This document shows, piece by piece, positions 58,560-64,000 of a DNA stretch of 64,000 nt (positions are counted from its first letter, which is position 1; every line of letters begins with the position of its first letter). Below the pieces are notes generated by a model that was not told the origin of the DNA, did no database searches, and saw only the letters and a list, made by a program, of their open reading frames with translations. Origin of the DNA: Pseudomonas marginalis (lineage in GTDB: Bacteria > Pseudomonadota > Gammaproteobacteria > Pseudomonadales > Pseudomonadaceae); NCBI RefSeq assembly GCF_900105325.1, contig NZ_FNSU01000003.1:3237501-3301500 (forward strand), written 5' to 3'. The translations under genes were made by a program, and so were the position numbers.

Positions 58560-59048
58560 ATGTCGACACTGATAAATGGATCAATGGCGCTGAGATTCCA
58601 ACCATTCAACCCCTCCGCATGGGCATCCCCATCCGGAAGCGGTCAAAACCACCAGAACCACGCAAACACTGGCTGGAACCGCCCGCAACCTTCGCGCCCG
58701 CAAAACAACTGGCAAACGGCGCAGAATGACTGGCAACGCCCATCGCACAACCATGACAACCGCCCGCAGTCCACACGCCCGCAAAACGCCTGGCGGCCGG
58801 CGCAGAACGACTGGCAACGCCCACCGCACAACCATGACAACCGCCCACAGTCCACACACTCGCAAAACGCCTGGCAGCCGGCGCAGAACGACTGGCAACG
58901 CCCGCAGCCCACTGACCGCCTTCCACTACCTGGGGGTACGCGCCCAAACCAGGAGCAATGTTCCGTCAGGCCACCTCAATGGGCACGTTCCGACCAGACG
59001 GACAGCACTTCTAGCTTTAATCCATATGGACCAAGGACAAGGCAATAA
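58560..59048 (+). CDS. Asn/Gln/Pro/Trp-rich tandem-repeat protein, unrecognised
   Basis: The 162-residue protein contains a 27-residue unit (RPQNNWQTAQNDWQRPSHNHDNRPQ-type) repeated about 2.6 times between residues 40 and 125, encoded by 81-bp direct DNA repeats at about 58690-58910. The sequence is disordered, basic and free of signal peptide or membrane segments; one Cys lies near 139. ATG 58560 has a weak Shine-Dalgarno; an in-frame GTG at 58503 sits behind AGAGGGGG and would add 19 residues (MKHTRTRQ...). Codon phase favours this frame because the repeats keep amino-acid identity. Function unknown; the neighbours give no clue. Confidence 0.65.
   Translation: MSTLINGSMALRFQPFNPSAWASPSGSGQNHQNHANTGWNRPQPSRPQNNWQTAQNDWQRPSHNHDNRPQSTRPQNAWRPAQNDWQRPPHNHDNRPQSTHSQNAWQPAQNDWQRPQPTDRLPLPGGTRPNQEQCSVRPPQWARSDQTDSTSSFNPYGPRTRQ
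58690..58910. repeat. 81-bp direct tandem repeat, about 2.6 copies
   Basis: Successive units share the segments CGCAAAACGCCTGGC, GCGCAGAACGACTGGCAACG and CACAACCATGACAACCGCCC with few substitutions. The repeat lies inside the coding region at 58560-59048 and keeps its frame. Confidence 0.85.
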
Positions 59049-59082
59049 GCATTGAGGCGAATGATGGCCTGAACACAAGCGG

Positions 59083-59110
59083 AAGGCCGGGTATTCAATA
59101 CCCAGCCTTT
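59083..59110. terminator. Hairpin terminator behind the repeat-protein gene
   Basis: AAGGCCGGGTATT pairs with AATACCCAGCCTT (one mismatch) with short A/T runs on each side. It lies 35 bp after the stop at 59048 and before the convergent ene-reductase stop. Confidence 0.6.
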
Positions 59111-59173
59111 CGCCTGAAACAGCTAAACCCTCACGCTCAGCCGTCGATAGTGAACGCAGGCCTGGGCTCCCCC

Positions 59174-60277
59174 CTACACCAGGGTCGTCAACGCCTCGCG
59201 ACTGAACGGCAGAATGTCGCCTTCACGACCTTCACGCACCTTCACGGCCCAATCCGGATCCACCAGCAGCGCACGGCCAACAGCGACCAGGTCGAACTCG
59301 TCGTTGTTCAAGCGCTCCAGCAGCTTTTCCAGACTGGCCGGTTGGGCAACCTTGTCGGTGTTGACCATGAACTGCAGGAATTCGCCATCCAGGCCGACAC
59401 TGCCCACGGTGATCGTCGGTTTGCCCGTGAGTTGGCGGGTCCAGCCGGCGAGGTTGAGGTCGGAACCTTCGAACTCCGGCTCCCAGAAACGACGGGTGGA
59501 GCAGTGGAAAATATCCACACCGGCATCAGACAACGGCTTGAGGAATTCACCCAAGGCCTCGGGGGTTTGCACCAGGCGTGCGGTGTAGTCCTGCTGCTTC
59601 CACTGGGAGAAACGCAAGATGATCGGGAAGTCCGGGCCGACGGCGGCGCGGGTGGCCTGGATCAACTCGATGGCAAAGCGCGAACGGTTGGCCAGGCTGC
59701 CGCCGTATTCGTCGGTGCGCTGGTTGCTGCCTTCCCAGAAGAACTGGTCGACCAGATAGCCGTGGGCGCCATGGATTTCCACGCCGTCCATGCCGATGCC
59801 CTGGGCATCCTTGGCGGCTTGGGCGAACGCGGCAATGACATCCTTGATGTCCTGGGTGGTCATGCCGTGGACGACCACGTTGCCATCCTTGAGTTTTTCC
59901 ATCGGGCCGTAGGCCGGCACACTGGCGTCAGGCTCGGTACCGATGCGGCGCACACTGCCCACGTGCCAGAGCTGCGGGACAATCTTGCCACCTTCGGCGT
60001 GCACGGCATCGACGACCTTCTTCCAGCCGGCCAGCGCCGCCTCGCCGTAGAAATGCGGGACATTCGGGTAGCCATTGGAGGCTGGGTGACCAACCACGGT
60101 GCCTTCGGTAATGATCAGGCCCACGCCGGCAGCGGCACGGCGGCGGTAGTACTCGATGACCTTGGAATCAGGCACGCCACCTGGGGAAAACGAACGGGTC
60201 ATCGGCGCCATGACCACACGGGTCGACAGCTGCAGTGCACCGAGCTGGAACGGTTTGAACAAGGCTTGGACAGGCAT
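59174..60277 (-). CDS. Old Yellow Enzyme-family NADH:flavin oxidoreductase (ene-reductase)
   Basis: The 367-residue FMN barrel starts at ATG 60277 (GGAG 7 nt before). Motifs are LSTRVVMAPMTRSFSPGGVP (FMN site), EIHGAHGYLVDQFF (substrate His near 175), RTDEYGGSLANRSRF and VAVGRALLVDPDW. Such enzymes reduce activated C=C bonds or nitro compounds with NAD(P)H. Relatives in Pseudomonas include xenobiotic reductases; the substrate here is unknown. Single gene. Confidence 0.93.
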   Translation of the reverse strand: MPVQALFKPFQLGALQLSTRVVMAPMTRSFSPGGVPDSKVIEYYRRRAAAGVGLIITEGTVVGHPASNGYPNVPHFYGEAALAGWKKVVDAVHAEGGKIVPQLWHVGSVRRIGTEPDASVPAYGPMEKLKDGNVVVHGMTTQDIKDVIAAFAQAAKDAQGIGMDGVEIHGAHGYLVDQFFWEGSNQRTDEYGGSLANRSRFAIELIQATRAAVGPDFPIILRFSQWKQQDYTARLVQTPEALGEFLKPLSDAGVDIFHCSTRRFWEPEFEGSDLNLAGWTRQLTGKPTITVGSVGLDGEFLQFMVNTDKVAQPASLEKLLERLNNDEFDLVAVGRALLVDPDWAVKVREGREGDILPFSREALTTLV

Positions 60278-60385
60278 GGGAGCACTCCGCGGAAGACGAG
60301 GTTTATGATGCGGATAATATGAGGAGTGCAGCGTGCCGAATAGCACTATTGATTTGGGTGATTAAGGGGTATGAAAGCAGCGGCC

Positions 60386-60457
60386 AGCTGCAAGCTTAAA
60401 GCTGCAAGAGCCGCGCATGTGCTTCTACTTGCAGCTTCAAGCTTACAACTTGAAGCT
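60386..60457. repeat. AGCTGCAAGCTT-type inverted repeat
   Basis: An arm starting CAGCTGCAAGCTTAAAGCTG pairs with one reading CTTGCAGCTTCAAGCTTACA (about 20 of 24 positions). It is related to the element at 32850-32907. It lies between the glutathione peroxidase stop and the ene-reductase start. Confidence 0.7.
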
Positions 60458-60471
60458 GCACCGACAGGTGC

Positions 60472-60954
60472 TCAATTCAGGGCTTTTTCGATAGCCTGCA
60501 CGACCGTTGGATCATCCGGTGCGGTGCGCGGCGAGAAACGCGCGAGGACCCGGCCATCCTTGCCCAGCAGGAATTTCTCGAAATTCCAGGTGATATCCCC
60601 TGGAAACTCGGCGCCCTCGCCCGCCAGCAAACGGTACAGTTGGTGACGCTCAGGGCCGTTCACATCGAGCTTGCTGCCCAGGGGGAAGGTCACGCCGTAG
60701 TTCAGGCTACAGAACTCGCGGATTTCTTCCTCGGTACCCGGTTCCTGGCCTGCAAACTGGTTGCACGGCAGGCCAAGCACGGTAAATCCCTGGTCCTTGT
60801 ACTGCTGATAAAGGTTTTCCAGCGCAGCGTATTGCGGGGTCAGGCCACACTTGGAGGCTACGTTGACCACCAGCACAACGTGCCCCTTGAAGGGCGCCAG
60901 CGGCAGCTCTTGTCCGTCCAAAGCTTTGAGTTTCAGGTCGTGGAAAGCACTCAT
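60472..60954 (-). CDS. Glutathione peroxidase family protein
   Basis: The 160-residue thiol peroxidase starts at ATG 60954 (GGAG 6 nt before). NVASKCGLTPQY carries the peroxidatic Cys near 36, LPCNQFAGQEPG carries the family Gln/Asn, and WNFEKFLLGKDG the conserved Trp. With Cys in place of selenocysteine it reduces peroxides, probably using thioredoxin. It lies downstream of creA on the same strand with about 100 bp between. Confidence 0.94.
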   Translation of the reverse strand: MSAFHDLKLKALDGQELPLAPFKGHVVLVVNVASKCGLTPQYAALENLYQQYKDQGFTVLGLPCNQFAGQEPGTEEEIREFCSLNYGVTFPLGSKLDVNGPERHQLYRLLAGEGAEFPGDITWNFEKFLLGKDGRVLARFSPRTAPDDPTVVQAIEKALN

Positions 60955-61055
60955 GACGAACTCCAGATTTCCCATGTTCTTAGCAAAGCAGCGCTTCGAG
61001 ATTACAACCCGCAAGCCTGCAATCATAGACGCCGATTGCAAAACTTGCCTGCGGA

Positions 61056-61520
61056 TTACTGAGCGGTCGGCCACGGCAGAATAGGAATCGCCGTCACCGC
61101 GTTCTGCGGGCTGCCTTCGATCAAGCGGTCACTGTAGACCAGGTACACCAGGGTATTGCGCTTCTTGTCGAGGAAACGCACCACCTGCATGGTCTTGAAC
61201 ACCAGCGAGGTGCGCTCCTTGAACACTTCGTCGCCGTCCTTGAGCTCGCCCTTGAAGCGAATCGGGCCGACCTGACGGCAGGCGATCGAGGCTTCGGCAC
61301 GGTCTTCGGCCAAGCCCAGGCCACCTTTCACGCCGCCGGTCTTGGCGCGTGACAAATAGCAGGTCACGCCGTCGACCTTGGGGTCATCGAACGCTTCGAC
61401 CACAATCCGGTCGTTGGGGCCGACGAACTTGAACACCGTCGACACCTGGCCAACTTCTTCGGCCGAAGCCAGCAGCGGCAGGGCCAGCAGCAGGCCGAGC
61501 AATCCCTTCATCACGCGCAT
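61056..61520 (-). CDS. creA: CreA family protein
   Basis: The 154-residue protein has a signal peptide (GLLGLLLALPLLASA-E) and the CreA signature: STVFKFVGPNDRIVVEAFDDPKVDGVTCYLSRAKTGGVKG and YLVYSDRLIEGSPQNAVTAIPI. It is periplasmic and of unknown function. It starts 16 bp after the proB stop, so it is part of the obg-proB-creA block. A second in-frame Met (codon 4) is possible. Confidence 0.93.
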   Translation of the reverse strand: MRVMKGLLGLLLALPLLASAEEVGQVSTVFKFVGPNDRIVVEAFDDPKVDGVTCYLSRAKTGGVKGGLGLAEDRAEASIACRQVGPIRFKGELKDGDEVFKERTSLVFKTMQVVRFLDKKRNTLVYLVYSDRLIEGSPQNAVTAIPILPWPTAQ

Positions 61521-61536
61521 CGTGTATTCCCTTTGT

Positions 61537-62658
61537 TTAGACCAGGATCAGGTTATCGCGGTGAACCAGTTCCGGTTCCGCCATGTAACCCAAGAGTCCG
61601 ACAATCGCGTCAGACGATTGTCCAATGATTTTCTGCGCTTCCAGGGCGCTGTAGTTGGCCAGGCCACGGGCGATCTCACGACCGTCGGGCGCCACGCACA
61701 CCACCATCTCGCCACGGCGGAAGCTGCCCTGCACCAACTTGACGCCCACCGGCAGCAGGCTCTTGTGGCCCTGAGACAACGCCGACACCGCACCATCGTC
61801 GAGCACCAGGGTGCCGCGGGTTTGCAGGTGCCCGGCCAGCCATTGCTTGCGCGCCGCCAGCATGCCGCGTTCGGGCGACAGCAACGTACCGATGCGCTCA
61901 CCCGCCTTGAGGCGATCCAGCACACGCTCCAGGCGCCCACCGACGATGATGGTGTGGGCCCCGGAACGTGCTGCCAGGCGTGCTGCGCGCAACTTGGTCT
62001 GCATGCCGCCACGCCCCAGGGCGCCGCCGACGCTGCCGGCCACGGCGTCGAGCGCCGGGTCATCGGCCCGCGCTTCGTAGATCAGTTGGGCATCGGGGTT
62101 GTGGCGCGGGTCGGCGTCGAACATGCCGTCGCGGTCGGTGAGGATCACCAGCAGGTCGGCCTCCACCAGGTTGGCCACCAGCGCGGCCAGGGTGTCGTTA
62201 TCACCGAAACGGATCTCGTCGGTGACCACGGTGTCGTTCTCGTTGATCACCGGGATGACCTTAAGCTCCACCAACGCACGCAAGGTGCTGCGGGCGTTGA
62301 GGTAACGCTTGCGGTCGGACAGGTCATCGTGGGTCAGCAGGATCTGCGCCGTGTGGCGGCCATGCTCGGCAAAGCTGGATTCCCAGGCTTGCACCAGGCC
62401 CATCTGGCCGATGGCGGCGGCGGCTTGCAGTTCGTGCATCGCGCTGGGTCGCGCGGTCCAGCCGAGGCGGCTCATCCCGGCGGCAACCGCCCCGGACGAC
62501 ACCAGCACCAACTCGACACCCGCCTCATGCAAGGCCACCATCTGCTCGACCCAGACGCTCATGGCTGCACGATCCAGGCCTTTGCCATCTGCCGTCAGCA
62601 GCGCACTTCCGATCTTTACGACCCAGCGCTGCGCACCTGTCACTTTGCTCCGCATCAT
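61537..62658 (-). CDS. proB: Glutamate 5-kinase ProB
   Basis: The 373-residue enzyme has an amino-acid kinase domain (about 1-260; KIGSALLTADGKGL, SSGAVAAGMSRLG, NENDTVVTDEIRFGDNDTLAA, DRDGMFDADP) and a C-terminal PUA domain (about 280-365). It phosphorylates glutamate in proline synthesis and is normally inhibited by proline. The start at 62658 is preceded by AAGG; 62655 is an equal choice. It follows obg by about 100 bp with a hairpin between. Confidence 0.96.
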   Translation of the reverse strand: MMRSKVTGAQRWVVKIGSALLTADGKGLDRAAMSVWVEQMVALHEAGVELVLVSSGAVAAGMSRLGWTARPSAMHELQAAAAIGQMGLVQAWESSFAEHGRHTAQILLTHDDLSDRKRYLNARSTLRALVELKVIPVINENDTVVTDEIRFGDNDTLAALVANLVEADLLVILTDRDGMFDADPRHNPDAQLIYEARADDPALDAVAGSVGGALGRGGMQTKLRAARLAARSGAHTIIVGGRLERVLDRLKAGERIGTLLSPERGMLAARKQWLAGHLQTRGTLVLDDGAVSALSQGHKSLLPVGVKLVQGSFRRGEMVVCVAPDGREIARGLANYSALEAQKIIGQSSDAIVGLLGYMAEPELVHRDNLILV

Positions 62659-62720
62659 CTTCAACCTTAGATAGAGGGCCGCGCGACCCAGCGCTGGCCA
62701 TAACGTTATACCCGGATACC

Positions 62721-62746
62721 AAAACGCCGCTCCAGGGAGCGGCGTT
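62721..62746 (-). terminator. Hairpin terminator between obg and proB
   Basis: A perfect 11-bp stem AACGCCGCTCC / GGAGCGGCGTT with a 2-nt centre is followed on the minus strand by TTTT. It lies about 20 bp after the obg stop and may end or attenuate the obg transcript. Confidence 0.75.
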
Positions 62747-62764
62747 CGAGTTTATCGCAACCTA

Positions 62765-63988
62765 TCAGTCGCGCACGTAAATGATTTCCGGACCGTCTTC
62801 ATCATCCACGTCTTCTTCGTCCCAATCATCGTCGCCGATATCATGGACCGACTTCACGCCGCTGCGACGCAAGGCACGCTGGTCGTCCAGGGCCTGCAAC
62901 TGGGCACGGGCCTCGTCTTCGATCTGCTGATCGAGTTCGGCGAGTTCGGCCTTGAATACCGGGTCGGCCGCCAGACGGTCGGCACGGTCTTCCAGGTAGC
63001 GCATGATGTCGCGGGTCAGGCGCTCGGTGCCTTCTTTGGCGATCGCCGAGATCACGTAGACCGGACCTGTCCATTCCAGGCGATCGACGATTTCCTTGAC
63101 GCGCTCCTCGTGCTCTTCCTCGAGGATCTGGTCGCACTTGTTCAGCACCAACCAGCGATCACGCTCGGCCAGGGCCGGGCTGAACTTGGTCAGTTCGCTG
63201 ACGATCACTTCGGCGGCGTCCGGTGCACTGGTGTCATCCAATGGCGCCATGTCGACGAGGTGCAGCAGCAAACGGGTGCGGGACAAATGCTTGAGGAAGC
63301 GAATCCCCAGGCCAGCACCGTCGGAAGCCCCTTCGATCAGGCCGGGAATGTCGGCGATCACGAAGCTTTTCCAGCGGTCGACGCTGACCACGCCCAGGTT
63401 TGGCACCAGGGTGGTGAACGGGTAGTCGGCGACTTTCGGCTTGGCGGCCGACACCGAGCGGATGAAGGTACTTTTGCCGGCGTTCGGCAGGCCCAGCAGG
63501 CCCACGTCAGCCAGTACTTTCATTTCCAGCTTCAGGTCGCGTTGCTCGCCCGGCTTGCCCGGCGTGGTCTGGCGCGGTGCACGGTTGGTACTGGACTTGA
63601 ATCGGGTGTTACCCAGACCGTGCCAGCCGCCCTGTACAACCATCAGTTTCTGGCCGGCCTTGGTCAGGTCGCCAATCACTTCCTGGGTCGCGGAGTCGAT
63701 GATCGTGGTGCCGACCGGTACACGCAGTACCAGGTCTTCGCCTTTTTTACCGGTGCAGTCGGTGCTGCCGCCGTTGGAGCCACGCTCGGCATCGAAGTGC
63801 CGGGTGTAACGGTAGTCGACCAGGGTGTTGAGGTTTTCGTCGGCCATCATGTAGATGGAACCGCCGTCACCGCCGTCACCGCCGTTAGGGCCACCGTTTT
63901 CGATGAATTTTTCGCGACGGAAACTCATGCAACCGTTACCGCCGTCGCCTGCTTTTACTCGGATGGAAACTTCATCAACGAACTTCAT
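62765..63988 (-). CDS. obg: GTPase Obg (CgtA)
   Basis: The 407-residue protein has a Gly-rich Obg fold (1-158; GDGGNGCMSFRREKF, GGPNGGDGGDGGSIY), a G domain (about 160-335) with P-loop GLPNAGKST, switch DIPGLIEGAS and NKCD, and an acidic C-terminal tail (DDDWDEEDVDDEDGPEI). It acts in late 50S ribosome assembly and the stringent response. In Pseudomonas it follows rplU-rpmA, which would lie just beyond the right edge. The start is 12 bp from the end of the window. Confidence 0.97.
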   Translation of the reverse strand: MKFVDEVSIRVKAGDGGNGCMSFRREKFIENGGPNGGDGGDGGSIYMMADENLNTLVDYRYTRHFDAERGSNGGSTDCTGKKGEDLVLRVPVGTTIIDSATQEVIGDLTKAGQKLMVVQGGWHGLGNTRFKSSTNRAPRQTTPGKPGEQRDLKLEMKVLADVGLLGLPNAGKSTFIRSVSAAKPKVADYPFTTLVPNLGVVSVDRWKSFVIADIPGLIEGASDGAGLGIRFLKHLSRTRLLLHLVDMAPLDDTSAPDAAEVIVSELTKFSPALAERDRWLVLNKCDQILEEEHEERVKEIVDRLEWTGPVYVISAIAKEGTERLTRDIMRYLEDRADRLAADPVFKAELAELDQQIEDEARAQLQALDDQRALRRSGVKSVHDIGDDDWDEEDVDDEDGPEIIYVRD

Positions 63989-64000
63989 AACAAAACGCCT

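Noticed and set aside
58690..58910. Direct repeats considered as a CRISPR array
   Set aside because: The units are contiguous, 81 bp, vary slightly and keep one coding frame; there are no spacers and no cas genes.

Overview
This window looks like chromosomal DNA of a fluorescent Pseudomonas (P. fluorescens group). It has GC-rich codon use, a Pseudomonas-type cyoABCDE operon, an obg-proB-creA end block, a trxB-cysZ-glycosyltransferase block, a folM-folE-folX block with DUF1244 and HopJ-family genes, and several REP/REPIN hairpins of the type found in this group. No tRNA, rRNA, CRISPR array, transposase or prophage structure was found. Nearly all DNA is coding.

Layout. (1) 1-3700 is an accessory toxin region: a secreted EndoU-like nuclease, an unrecognised divergent gene, and a compact colicin E3-type ribosome-inactivating bacteriocin with an Im3-like immunity gene and a coding remnant behind it. 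The bacteriocin reading frame carries an in-frame amber codon just before its catalytic residues. (2) 3638-11210 holds a lipoprotein, a QseBC/PmrAB-type two-component system and, divergently, a tightly overlapping run: PepSY-like protein, cytochrome b561, sialidase-like protein, membrane protein and LTA-synthase-like sulfatase. (3) 11211-15800 has a cytochrome c, a Coq7-like diiron protein, a lone receiver protein and the bphO-bphP bacteriophytochrome pair. (4) 15823-25641 has an OmpR/EnvZ-type pair, MlaA lipoprotein, a frameshifted small gene, a PhoD-like phosphatase, a diguanylate cyclase, a class III aminotransferase, an unknown protein and a Tat-exported transaminase resembling PtaA of pyoverdine maturation. 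(5) 25802-32737 holds queC, cyoE-D-C-B-A and dsbB. (6) 32936-35809 is the divergent hmp/norR NO-detoxification pair with recognisable NorR operators. (7) 35876-46944 holds an EamA transporter, an AraC regulator, a MalT-like LuxR regulator beside DUF1329/DUF1302 genes, an SDR, an alpha/beta hydrolase and a class II aldolase. (8) 47098-49591 holds lrgAB with its LysR regulator, and a flavodoxin. (9) 49721-54967 is a light-linked block: short LOV photoreceptor, unknown protein, MerR-type class II LitR-like regulator, a divergent monooxygenase-like membrane protein, and the pterin genes folM-folE-folX. (10) 55064-63988 holds trxB, cysZ, a GT4 glycosyltransferase, a tandem-repeat protein, an ene-reductase, glutathione peroxidase, creA, proB and obg.

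The genes most worth pursuing are the amber-interrupted E3-type bacteriocin, the LOV/LitR photoreceptor block (which shares the window with a red-light bacteriophytochrome locus), the tandem-repeat protein at 58560, the homopolymer frameshift at 18936, and an orphan plus-strand terminator at 44021-44049 that suggests an unannotated small RNA.
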